Positions 1-8,772 are shown, counted from the stretch's first letter. The stretch is DNA of 16,819 nucleotides from Fragilaria crotonensis (GCA_022925895.1 JAKSYS010000858.1:1-16819), one strand, 5' to 3'. Notes: a model not told the origin generated them from the letters alone. Program-made: numbers and translations.

Positions 1-316
1 ACTTGAGACTATCACCGGAGATGATACTCTAATCGTAGAAAATAGTACGTAGTACCGTAGGAAAATTACTGTAGGAAGGTTTCACACAAAGTACGTTCTG
101 AGAAATTATAAGCTACAGTAAAATTCGGCACTCGATCGTATGAACGACAAACTCGTCGAACGTGTCAAATGGCATTTGACATTTCGGGTAGTTCGTACGA
201 AATTAGTTAGAGACCGGACAGTACAGCGTATCAAGTTTCACATTTCGATGGATGACCTCACGGTAGCACAGTACAACGATGGCATCGCAGTCCAGTGCAG
301 CGTAGGTTTTAATTCT
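1..316 (-). repeat. 3' LTR of the copia element
   Basis: Matches 6781-7097 except for one missing A near 121 and G at 134 against A at 6915. Divergence begins after the shared AATTCT at 311-316. In element sense the LTR starts directly after a purine tract (GAAAGGG, complement of 317-323). A TATA-like TATAATTT lies on the minus strand near 103-110 and could be the promoter, which is inference only. The shared ends do not read TG...CA as in most LTRs. The left boundary may extend beyond the window. Confidence 0.92.
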
Positions 317-323
317 CCCTTTC
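317..323 (-). promoter_or_regulatory. polypurine tract (plus-strand primer site)
   Basis: The minus strand reads GAAAGGG immediately before the 3' LTR, where LTR elements prime second-strand DNA synthesis. The remaining bases between it and the pol stop (324-424) form a short 3' untranslated stretch with no other feature seen. Confidence 0.6.
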
Positions 324-424
324 ATCCATAAATGCTGAAACAAAACACAAAACGTCAGTTAAAATAGATACGAGTCAAACGAGGGTTACAGTTTGAACAA
401 GAGACACAAGGGTTTGGGTGGCCG

Positions 425-1200
425 TTACCATCCTTGGACCAGTTTGCGGACGCGTTCGAAACTCTCACGATTTAGTCCTTTCGTAAGAAAATCCGCCCAC
501 TGCTCTTGAGTGTCGACCTTCACGATGGCGACCGTGCCATCACGCGTGCTGCCAGAAGAAGTGCCACTTCACCTGGAAGTACTTCGTGCGGTTGGTAATG
601 CGTTGGTTTACGGCAAGAAGAAGGGCGCCATTGTTGTCCTCGAAGACTTGACACTTGATCGTCGACGTGAACGTGCGAGGAAGTTTGATGCCGGAGGCGA
701 CTTCCTGGAGCATGGAACGGAGAGGCAAGAGCGTACGCATCGCGGAGCTGAGAGCGGAGTATTCGGCTTCGAGCGTGGACAAGGAGATCTCACTTTGGAG
801 GTGAGATTTCCACAAAATGGGACATCCGCCGAGCGTGATGATGTACCCAGTTCGAGACTTCGCGGAGGTCGGAGAACGATCGGGATCACGGCCATGGAGA
901 CCGGCGAAGTCGGCGTCGACATAACAGTCGAGATCCAGCGTGCCGGTGGGCTTGACGATCATGCCCATGTCGCTCGTGCGATGCAAGTAGCGAACGAGTT
1001 TTGACGGCGGACGCGTGGCTTCGTTTCGGGCTGTGGCAGAACCTGGCGACCTGGCTGACGGCGAACGCGATGTCGGGACGAGTGTTTGTGGACAAATAGA
1101 GAGCATGCCGACGATTGAACGGTAGCTCCACGTTTCCGTCATGGAGGTCCATCGGGGTCGATTCCAAGTGCGGCCTGAGCGGCTGGCGTCCAATTGTAAT
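425..1200 (-). CDS. copia pol, RNase H domain and C-terminus (frameshifted)
   Basis: This is the C-terminal part of the Pol polyprotein. RNase H removes the RNA strand of the RNA/DNA hybrid during reverse transcription. Visible copia RNase H landmarks are RSIVGML, then TRPDIAFAV in a different frame, CYVDADFAG, SRTGYIITLGG, SLSTLEAEYSAL and FEDNNGA. These supply the acidic residues of the active site. The end, WADFLTKGL followed by a tail ending in QGW and a TAA at 425-427, lies in a third frame from about 540 downwards. At least three frame changes occur here: near 1105, near 1010 and near 545. No in-frame stop is seen within the conserved blocks, and I see no other plausible product. Confidence 0.88.
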
Positions 1201-2219
1201 TGCTGTCGGACATGCCAGTCGCTTCCTTGATCTTTTGAATGAGACCCTTCTGAGTGAGGTCAGGGTCCCATTCGTTGCATCGCGAGTGAAATTGATGCCG
1301 AGGAAGTCGGTGAACGTGCCCTCGCGAGTAAAACTTAAGTTTTCGCTTCCAGGTTGGCGAAGAGCTTGTCGAGGTCGCTTTGGTCGCGATAGGCGATACC
1401 TAAGTCATCAACGTATAGAACAACCATAATTGTGTCTTTGTAGAGTAGGCACGGGTCGTTCGCGCAGGCTTTAAAGCCTTCCTCGCGCAAGGCCTCCGAT
1501 AGATGCTGGTACCAAAGTCTTGGCCACACCTCAAGCCATAAAGGCTTTTCAGGAGTCGCAGGCACGTGGCGTGGCCTCTCGGAGTGGAATCCACGAGGCA
1601 AATGGATCCAGACTGGATCCGAAAGCGGGCTTGAACGAACGCGCTGCTGAAGTCGATGGTGCAAGTTTTCCAGTTCAAAGTTAGAGAGAACTAGGAACAA
1701 CCGTACAGTACTCCAAGCCACGACTGGGGCAAAAGTCTCCTGAACGTTTTCTTGGAGATCGCCTCTTACACAGTAGCGTGCCTTGTACTTACTGATAGTA
1801 CCATCGGGAGTACGTTTGCGACGAAACACCCAAGTACCGGGCAAAATTCGAGTCTTGGCTTCCGTGATCGGCACTTCGATCCATGTACCGTTTTTCTGCA
1901 AACTTTGAATTTCGTCGTTTGCAGCCTTCAGCCATTTTTCGATGTTGTCATGATCCGCCATCGCTTCGCTGAAGCTCAGAGTGTCAGGATCGCTGACACT
2001 CGCCTTATACGACGAGGGAGGTGGCGAAAGACACTCGGCGACTTCATTGTAAAGCCATTCGAGGAGGTTCCATCGAATTCGGCGATGTAACCATGTCCTT
2101 GCTGTCCGTCGTATCCGAGGCGGACAGGTGCCAACGATTGCGAGTGGAGCGACGAGGTTCGTGTTTAACGGTGTGCTCTTTGCTTTTGTTGCTTTCGGGA
2201 CGATTGGTTGCTCGCTCAC
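1201..2219 (-). CDS. copia pol, reverse transcriptase domain (RVT_2 type, frameshifted)
   Basis: Copies the element RNA into DNA. In the main frame (first codon at 2219) the landmarks are KYKARYCVRGD (about residues 144-154), FAPVVAWSTVRLFL (163-176) and the catalytic YVDD (269-272, near 1404-1415). The second catalytic block, TIDFSSAFVQA, and LKSLYGL are in another frame between about 1680 and 1500, so the frame changes twice within the domain. Below 1335 the sequence continues through FTDFLGINF and a QKGLIQKIKEATG-like connector, with further shifts near 1258 and 1143. All core motifs (motif A aspartate, YVDD) are present. Order and spacing match copia RTs. Confidence 0.9.
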
Positions 2220-4717
2220 TTTGTCGCTTTCGTTTGCAGGACGAATTGGAGTCGGCGACTGGAAGAGTTTGACTGGAGTTGGGTCGGAAGTTGCGGCGCA
2301 GTCGGCGCAGGCGGTTGCGGAGTCACCTCCTTGGAGTCAACAACGGAGTGGCAGGGAGGAGGCACAACGACTGGTGGTGGCGTCGCGACTTGCTCCTTGG
2401 AGGCGGCAACGGAGTTGACAGCGGAGGCGGAGCGACTGGAAGAACCTGAGGAGGAGTCGCGTTGTCGAGCGGTCGCGACACGTTGCATCTGGGAAAGGAG
2501 TTCGTTGGCTTGTTCGTAGTCGGTCGACTCAACAATCAACCTTTCTTCGTCTTCATCGTCGAGGACGTATTGAAACGTAGAGTCTTGGAACATTCGTTTC
2601 CAGCTGTCGTCGTTGAAGTTCGGAAGGTCGTCGGCGGAAGCGGGAACAGTTGCGAACCAATCGTCGAAGACGATGTGAAACTGTGGTGTGTACCCGTTTG
2701 TGGATTGAGAACGAGAGGGACCGAGCTGGCGTGTTTGTCCGAGAAACCGAGGTTGACCGTGCGAGTCGAACGAGGAGTCCAACGTGGCAATTTCTTGCCG
2801 TCCGAAATCATTTTGTCGAGGACGTAAACTGGACATCCCCAAACGTGGACGTCCATCAATTTCTTTTGTTCCCAGCGAGTCTTTGTGAAGACATCATGTG
2901 GGGAAAGGCCAGTTCGTGGGTCAGGCATGTGGTTCACTAGGAACACAGCATGCTTGACGGCGAGGGGCCAAAGTGTGGGATCGGCGACGTCCGGCCAATG
3001 GATGGCCGAATGCAACATCATGGTCCTTGCGATGGCCATGATTGTACGAATGTTGCGTTCGGCGATTCCATTGTGATGGTGAGCGCCGACGCCAGCGAAT
3101 CGGATGACTTGTTGGAACTCGGCGAGGTTGCGAGAGAACTCGGCGGACGTGAACGTTTTTGAGTTGTCGGCGAGATACTCTTGCGGCGTCACTCCTGTGT
3201 TGCGACATTCGCTCGAAACTCTCTTTGCCTTGAGAGTCTCGTGCGAGTTCAAGCTGACGGTGCTCGACAAAAATGTAACCGGAGGCGTGGTCGACGAAGA
3301 TGCAACCACCGGTATACATGTCGTCGAGTTTCGTTTTTCCAGCGGAGGTAAGTAGACGTCCACGAGTGCTGCAAATAAAATGATCGACCGAAATGCGTTG
3401 GCCTGGGAGGATTGTCTGTTTTAAGAGCGTGCGCTCTATCTTTGACAACAGACGAAGGCGTCGTGCCAGGAATTGGACGTCGATGTTGTTTGCCATATTG
3501 GCAGGCGGCGCATTTGGGAACGAGGTAAGTCGACATGCGGCGGTTTGTAATCGGCGACTTTCTTCCGTTTTGCTGACGACGCCGGAACGCAGGATGAACT
3601 GGACCTTCTTGAAGCCGACGTGACCCAAACGATAGTGCCAACGAAGCAATTCTTTCTCTGCTTCATTGAGGTTGAGGTTTCGTTCGTGAACGGTATTCAC
3701 AATCGAAACGAGAGCGTCGGCGGCCTTGAAAGGATCGGTTGCGTTGTACGCTTCCGACGTTGGGAGATTGTTCTGCGGGTTGACGTTTGCAGTGACGGGT
3801 CCTCGGTTGACGTCGTTCGGGACGCCGCTGAGCGTCAAACGATTCGGTTCGATGGTGATCGTTTCGTCAGGGTAAGTCTGGAGGAGACTGGACGTCGAGA
3901 GGAGTCGGACTTTGATGTTGGGAACATGAAACGCGGGGACCTTGAGGAGTCGAAGATTTCCAAGCTGATCGTGGACAGCCCAAGTGACTTCGCCTTGGCC
4001 TTTAATTTGTAGACCCTTGGCGATGCCTTTTAGCTGCGTGATCGTTCCGGGCGACGTGACGGGGCCTTCGAAATCGGAGATGTCGGGCGTGATCGAAATG
4101 CTTGCGCCCGAGTCCCAAATGATGGGGCTCGTGTTTGCTTTGGGTCCGAGGGCTTCCCGCATACGAGCGGGAGCCTGGAGAGCCATTCGAAGCGGCGTGG
4201 AATGGCACGCCAAGTGGACGTGTGACAGGATTTTGTTGGCGGCGGCACGTTGATGAAACGTGAGCGGAGCGATCGCAAACGGGTCGGGCGAGTTGGCGGG
4301 TGCCACAGGGCAATACTTCGCGGTTCGTGGCGGCGAACGGGGGCGTTTAGAGCACCAGGAAGGACACGAACGCTTGTTTTTGTATCCCTCTCCCTTTTGG
4401 CCTGTGGTAGGCGGCAACGGAGCAGGGCGACGAGAATTGCGAAGCTTGTCGGCGCGACGTTGGAGACGGAGTGCGCGTTCTTTGAGAGTCGCGAAATGAC
4501 GGAAGTCGTCGCGTTGAGCGAGCGTAGGAGGTCGCGATGCGACGTATCCTCGTTGTCGGAGACGAAGAGGGGTAGAACGATGCAGCTTGTTGGCTCGGAT
4601 TCCTGCGTTGAAGCGTGGCGGAGCGAACGACTTCTTGAGGAGTCGCGAGAAACGACGACGTTGATTGCGAGTGAACGGAGGCGAGAGGAGCCGTCGAGCA
4701 ACGGGAGGTTGCTTTAG
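2216..4717 (-). CDS. copia pol, aspartic protease and integrase (frameshifted)
   Basis: N-terminal Pol, which processes the polyprotein and inserts the DNA copy. It opens with an Arg/Ser/Pro-rich linker of about 200 residues, then the protease motif WDSGAS (Asp codon at 4112-4114). The GAG-pre-integrase signature LLRWHYRLGH is at 3620-3649, followed by CAACQYGKQHRR in another frame near 3540. The integrase acidic residues are D in SVDHF (near 3385), D in LADNSKTF (3166-3168) and E in GIAERN (3058-3060). The last two are separated by 35 residues, the classic DDX35E spacing. After the integrase come VWGCPVYVLD and, one frame over, TPQFHIVFDDWF, a block usual in diatom copia elements. The stretch to 2216 is a low-complexity Ser/Pro-rich linker. 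Frame changes occur near 3560, 3450, 3260 and 2694. Confidence 0.9.
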
Positions 4718-4963
4718 GAGCGTTGACAGGAAGACCGAGAGAAGAGAAGGACCCAAACGGTAGGAGCGAACGCGAGCGTTGGGTGGCGGAGCAAAACTTG
4801 GTGAAGATTGTTGGCGACCCAAGCCAAAATGGTCGACCATGGGATGGCGGATGCAAGATAGATAGCCAAAGTAACCAAATTAGGAACAATGGCACAGATA
4901 GCAGGGAAGAGCGAAAGTAGCCATGGGTTCGCACCTCGGATGAGGTTTAGAGCGAACGAGGAG
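4718..4963 (-). other. hydrophobic, membrane-like segment between Gag and protease
   Basis: In one minus-strand frame an 80-residue stretch reads through with blocks such as WLLSLFPAICAIVP, LVTLAIYLASA and TVWVLLFS, then stops near 4718. This looks like one or two membrane-spanning segments between the zinc motifs and the protease. The Gag frame ends at 4947 and the protease frame takes over near 4720, so joining requires a shift on each side. Codon-level continuity with the flanking domains is inferred. All three frames are open here, so the frame choice rests on the hydrophobic pattern. Confidence 0.5.
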
Positions 4964-6458
4964 GAGACGTGACGTTTGGTTTGACTGGGAAGTCAAGCAA
5001 CCAAACGGAGGGATCCGGCGCCAACATGCTGAGATTTGCCCTTGGCGACGGTGCCGGAGCAGGAGGACGACGTTCTCCACCGGTGTGAGTGGCGGTCGTG
5101 TGCGTGACGGTCCAACGACGACACTTCTCGCACCAGTTGAAGGTTTTATCCTTCACTTTCTTGGAATTGCTAGTTCCGGGAAGTGGTGGAATTGTGCGCC
5201 AGGATTTATGTTTGTTGGTGCGATCCTGGCGGGACCCAGAGGGGGAGGACGATCCGGACTTACGATTGAGCTCCGGACACTTGTTCGCCCAATGACCGGG
5301 TTTTCCACACTTGTGGCAATTGCCCTTCTTCGTCGTCGTTTCGGTCCCGGATGCCTGGGACTGAATCAACGTAAGTACCTCGGCTCGGGAGATACCTGCG
5401 GGGGCAGTTGCGACATTGCCAAACGTCGCAGACGGAGCTCGGACATCAGGTGCATGACTCGCTGGAGGCCATTCCTTTCTGTCAAATTGCGTACGGTACG
5501 CGTCTTCAGCTTGGCGACAAATATCTTGGAACGTCAATTTCTCGGCGACCATGTGAGCATGGGCGCCTGACTTTCCTTGCCCAATGTCAAGGCGCCTGAT
5601 CAAGTCGCTGCTTCGTCGAACGGAGAAAGCGGAAGTCTTCGTTTCCGGCTCCTCCGGCCAAAAGAAAGTCTTGAGCATCGTGAGCGTGAGGTTGTGGTCG
5701 TACTGACCTGCCGTCGTGAGCTCACGTGCGTCCTTGCGATAATCGGCGGCGAGGGCTTCAGGTTTTCGCCGGCGTACTGGGACGGGTGGCGAGCCTTGAT
5801 CGCGGCCTTCAGGTCTTCAAAGCGCTCGATCGACGTCGACTGGATCGTCTTGATCAGCTGAAGCCAGACGACGTGAAACGAGTCGTCGTCGTCCATTTTC
5901 TCTTTGATCTTGCTCATGAGAGCGGGATCGAGAGACGAAGAAGGAACTTGGTGGCGGCGAGGTCGTTCGACTTGTCATACTTGTCGTAACGAAGAATCTG
6001 CTGGGAGCTGAGAGTCTTTGCTGTCGCGACGGTGTAGCGAGTGGCTCCTGACGACGTTCGTCATCACGGAGGAGCTTTCGGGATCGGGGAGATAAGCGAT
6101 GGTATCCATCCCACAATCGACGAGATGGTCCCAAACGGCGTTCTGGAAGTCTGAGACTGCTCGCTTGGGTAAATAGGTCGTCATGCCGGTACGACGAAAG
6201 TTGTACCTTTTGTGAGGCGGAGGCATGGACAGGGCGGAGTTGATTTGGTGACGTGATGTCGTCGGCGGCGCTCGGATCGAGGCCGACCCAACCAGGAGCT
6301 GGCTTACCGCCAGTCCAAGCGGACCAATCGTCCCTGGAAAGGGAGACAATGTTGCCCATAATGGGCTTATCGGGCCTATCAGAGGCGACGATAGGGTCGG
6401 AGACAGGTGGCGTCGGAGACGCGGTGACGGGGTCAGAAGTTGGAGTCGGAGACGCCAT
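4947..6458 (-). CDS. copia gag, capsid and nucleocapsid (frameshifted)
   Basis: Structural protein that packages the element RNA in virus-like particles. The start is placed at the ATG at 6456-6458 (MASPTPTSDP, with G at +4), the first methionine ahead of a Pro/Thr-rich N-terminus. Further blocks are DDWSAWTGGKPAPGW, then in other frames PDPESSSVM, TRYTVATAKTL and the capsid core DDSFHVVWLQLIKTIQS with SIERFEDLKAAIKARHPSQY. The C-terminal frame (5678-4947) carries WPPASHAPDVRAP, a CX2CX4HX4C knuckle CHKCGKPGHWANKC at 5277-5318, and a second motif, CEKCRRWTVTHTTATH (CX2CX6HX4H), at 5085-5132. At least four frame changes separate these blocks. Resemblance to diatom CoDi Gag is from memory. Confidence 0.85.
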
Positions 6459-6780
6459 CTCGGAGAGATCAGAAGAATAGCGAACTTGGAAGGTCTTAGA
6501 AGGCAAAGCACGGCGTGCTTTTAGATAAGATAGGTAGCCTAGTTGGTAACTTAGGCGCTCGGAGAGACTTGCTTGTAGGTTGGAAACCGTAGAGTAGAAG
6601 ATAGTCAACGGAGTTGACTTAGAGCTGCAGCGTAGACGATTGCGGAGCAATCGGGATAGATCCTTGGAAAGGATCAACCTGAGTGTCCTTGGAAAGGAAA
6701 CAATGAATTCCTTTAGAGAGGAATTGGCTTGCCTGGAAGGAAGCGTGAGGGGGTTAGCCTATAGATTGGGCAAAATAACC
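6459..6780 (-). other. 5' leader of the copia element
   Basis: Untranslated stretch between the 5' LTR and the gag ATG, containing a run of short hairpins (6578-6725, listed separately). One frame stays open upstream of the ATG, but it shows nothing protein-like. In LTR retroelements this region holds the primer site and RNA-packaging or dimerisation signals. Confidence 0.7.
6578..6725 (-). repeat. array of short hairpins sharing a GGA triloop
   Basis: Perfect stems enclose the same three bases, GGA on + (UCC in element RNA): 6603-6619 (AGTCAAC/GTTGACT), 6637-6653 (CGATTGC/GCAATCG), 6659-6675 (GATCCTT/AAGGATC), 6686-6698 (TCCTT/AAGGA) and 6578-6588 (GGTT/AACC). A further 7-bp stem with a 6-base loop lies at 6706-6725 (AATTCCT/AGGAATT). 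Stem sequences differ while pairing and loop are kept. A role as packaging or dimerisation signal is inferred from position only. Confidence 0.8.
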
Positions 6781-6781
6781 A
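6768..6781 (-). promoter_or_regulatory. candidate tRNA primer-binding site
   Basis: The minus strand reads TGGTTATTTTGCCC at the 5' LTR/leader junction. The TGG is what a tRNA CCA end would pair with, but the rest does not match the initiator-Met site usual in copia elements and I cannot name a tRNA. Overlap with the last LTR base is uncertain. Confidence 0.25.
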
Positions 6782-7097
6782 CTTGAGACTATCACCGGAG
6801 ATGATACTCTAATCGTAGAAAATAGTACGTAGTACCGTAGGAAAATTACTGTAGGAAGGTTTCACACAAAGTACGTTCTGAGAAATTATAAGCTACAGTA
6901 AAAATTCGGCACTCAATCGTATGAACGACAAACTCGTCGAACGTGTCAAATGGCATTTGACATTTCGGGTAGTTCGTACGAAATTAGTTAGAGACCGGAC
7001 AGTACAGCGTATCAAGTTTCACATTTCGATGGATGACCTCACGGTAGCACAGTACAACGATGGCATCGCAGTCCAGTGCAGCGTAGGTTTTAATTCT
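6781..7097 (-). repeat. 5' LTR of the copia element
   Basis: Matches 1-316 with one extra A and one substitution (A at 6915 against G at 134). In element sense this copy would supply the promoter. Right of 7097 the similarity to 317 onward stops, marking the outer element edge. Confidence 0.93.
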
Positions 7098-7500
7098 ATA
7101 CATATGACATATGCATTCATGGCTTTTGGTGGTCATACAAACTCCTACCCGTAGTACCAGGACTAAATTGTACTGTACGTAGCTCCGGGTGCTTGTACGA
7201 GTACATTTCCGGTATTTTGCAACCGAAGTAGTGTTTTCAACTCCCTCCGGTATGTGTATACATCAGGGACCTGTAGAACTTGCAAGGACTGTGACAAAAA
7301 TGCAGTGCGGAACACCAAGATCTTTGGCAACCCAGTTGCACGTAGGGTTGCAAAATTTCTACGAGAGAACGGCGTAGGTTTGCAACCCAATCCGTGTTTT
7401 TTGCAACTCGAATTAGTCAATCACAGCAGTACTAGCATAAACCATATAGTGGGACTAAAAAAATTAATGGGTGCCTTAAAATCATCGGATAAAACTCTAC
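7098..7500. other. spacer between the two elements, no recognised gene
   Basis: This 403-bp stretch lies between the copia 5' LTR and the B2 end of the second element. A TTTGCAACC-like word recurs (7216-7224, 7379-7387, weaker near 7349 and 7400). A plus-strand frame is open from about 7171 across the element border, with a Cys-rich CRTCKDC near 7272 and RNTKIFGNPVARRVAKFLRENG after it. I do not recognise it, and its continuation into the element argues against a complete gene. It may be the remnant of a host or transposon sequence. Confidence 0.5.
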
Positions 7501-7741
7501 GAATCCACAGGATTCCCAGATGTCGCCTCGGCTTGTCACAGCATCCGGCGATACGGCTAGTGTGCGTGGTGAATGTCGTAGTAACTGCGATTACTGAATT
7601 GCACGCTACTTGTCTGTACGTAGACTCTAGTATTGCTAGGTCTCTACAGGTGGTGTAGTGGGCTAAAACGCAGTGGCTATGACGTTAGTATAATCCTAGG
7701 AGTCGAACGATTCCTGGATGGCTTCACTAGCACAGGCCTGT
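7501..7741 (-). repeat. split direct repeat B2 (3' terminal)
   Basis: Identical over 241 bp to 8001-8241. Its outer edge begins with the dyad GAATC-CACAG-GATTC (7501-7515), and its inner edge ends inside the perfect palindrome CACAGGCCTGTG (7731-7742). Base 7500 differs from base 8000, fixing the outer element boundary. A 17-bp spacer (7742-7758) separates it from A2. Confidence 0.93.
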
Positions 7742-7758
7742 GGGATGGCGGGTGGGTA

Positions 7759-8000
7759 GCGAAAAAACGGTTAGGCAGATATATCATCACCATTGCCGTC
7801 GATTCGATCACTCATGAGAAAAGTGAGTGGTCGACTCTCCATCCAAGAATAATACTTTTCCGCCAGTAGTGTAGTGCTACTGGCTGTCCTCGGTCCGTCA
7901 ATCTCCGACTGCGCAGCAACTAAGGCTGTAGGGCAATAGTTGTAGTGTACTGTGTGAGCTAGTACGCCTACTGCAGTATTGCCTACAGTCTTATCTGTAA
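7759..8000 (-). repeat. split direct repeat A2 (internal)
   Basis: Matches 16546-16780 apart from 7 extra bases near 7936-7947. Contains an 8-bp stem GCCAGTAG/CTACTGGC (7862-7869 with 7877-7884). It abuts B1 with no spacer at 8000/8001, giving an internal copy of the element's joined termini. Confidence 0.93.
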
Positions 8001-8241
8001 GAATCCACAGGATTCCCAGATGTCGCCTCGGCTTGTCACAGCATCCGGCGATACGGCTAGTGTGCGTGGTGAATGTCGTAGTAACTGCGATTACTGAATT
8101 GCACGCTACTTGTCTGTACGTAGACTCTAGTATTGCTAGGTCTCTACAGGTGGTGTAGTGGGCTAAAACGCAGTGGCTATGACGTTAGTATAATCCTAGG
8201 AGTCGAACGATTCCTGGATGGCTTCACTAGCACAGGCCTGT
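8001..8241 (-). repeat. split direct repeat B1 (internal)
   Basis: Identical to 7501-7741. In element sense it follows the recombinase gene and 3' noncoding region and directly precedes A2. In the rolling/circular model for this class, the B1-A2 unit guides joining of the B2 and A1 ends. Confidence 0.93.
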
Positions 8242-8465
8242 CCCATGTCGTCTGCTGACGCGGCTGTTCTGCAGGGGCTGCCGTGGTGGGTGCCATATCG
8301 ATCGGATGCAGGCGGACTTGCCGGTGCACGCAAAAAATAACAACAGCAAAAAAATAAAAAAATTTGAAGTTTGGTACGGAGATGCATGTGTATCTGTGAC
8401 GCGTGTTGGGTGGAATGTCAAATTGCACTGAACACTGAAAACAACTGGTACTGGAACAAATTATT

Positions 8466-8772
8466 CCAGTGCCCCGCGGTTCGCGGGTATGCCCATAGGC
8501 CATTTCCGCGGGGCTACTGGAAAAAATAATCCAGTGCCGCGCGGTTCCGCGGTCCGCGGTCAGTCTATTTCCGCGGGGCTACTGGAATAAAATTTTCCAG
8601 TGCCCCCGCGGTCCGCGGTCCGCGGTCAGTCCATTTCCGCGGGGCTACTGGAACAAAACATTCGAGTGCCCCGCGATCCGCGATCTGCGGTCCGCGGTCA
8701 GTCCATTTCCGCGGGGCTACTGGAATAAAATTTTCCAGTGCCCCGCGGTCATTCCATTTCGGCTGGACTACT
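8466..8772. repeat. tandem array of ~66-bp GC-rich hairpin units
   Basis: Units start at 8466, 8531, 8597, 8663 and 8735 (spacing 65, 66, 66, 72); the last is degenerate. Each opens with CCAGTGCCCCGCGG or a close variant and closes with CCGCGGGGCTACTGG, whose complement matches the opening except for one inserted A. A unit can therefore fold into a stem of about 14 bp. Loops carry GCGGTCCGCGGTC micro-repeats, and AT-rich spacers (AATAAAATTTT type) separate units. Confidence 0.88.

Larger units (their letters stand above)
1..7097 (-). mobile_element. Ty1/copia-type LTR retrotransposon (CoDi-like), full structure, frameshifted
   Basis: Two near-identical direct repeats (1-316, 6781-7097) flank an internal region whose minus strand encodes, in order, Gag with a zinc knuckle, aspartic protease, integrase, reverse transcriptase and RNase H. 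Integrase upstream of RT is the defining Ty1/copia order. Motif wording (DSGAS protease, GIAER integrase, YVDD RT, WADFLTKGL at the RNase H end) fits diatom copia elements as I remember them. The left edge coincides with the window start, so the target-site duplication and true left terminus cannot be checked. Coding frames shift repeatedly, but conserved motifs survive. LTR similarity implies recent insertion. Confidence 0.93.

Noticed and set aside
140-331. Small plus-strand frame (63 codons) inside the LTR, repeated at 6921-7154
   Set aside because: It is antisense to the element, its end differs because it runs past the LTR edge, and it has no recognisable domain. Its presence twice follows from LTR duplication.
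510-1004. 164-codon plus-strand frame opposite RNase H
   Set aside because: The minus strand carries clear RNase H motifs over the same bases.
4940-4970. Programmed ribosomal frameshift between Gag and Pol
   Set aside because: A frame change does occur here, but similar changes occur throughout both elements and no slippery site with downstream structure was evident.
8177-8503. Minus-strand frame with a possible short protein (MAPTTAAPAEQ...)
   Set aside because: It runs from the tandem array into repeat B1, has no domain, and most of it is low complexity.
8466-8772. CRISPR array
   Set aside because: Units are near-identical throughout with no unique spacers, and the context is a eukaryotic retroelement.
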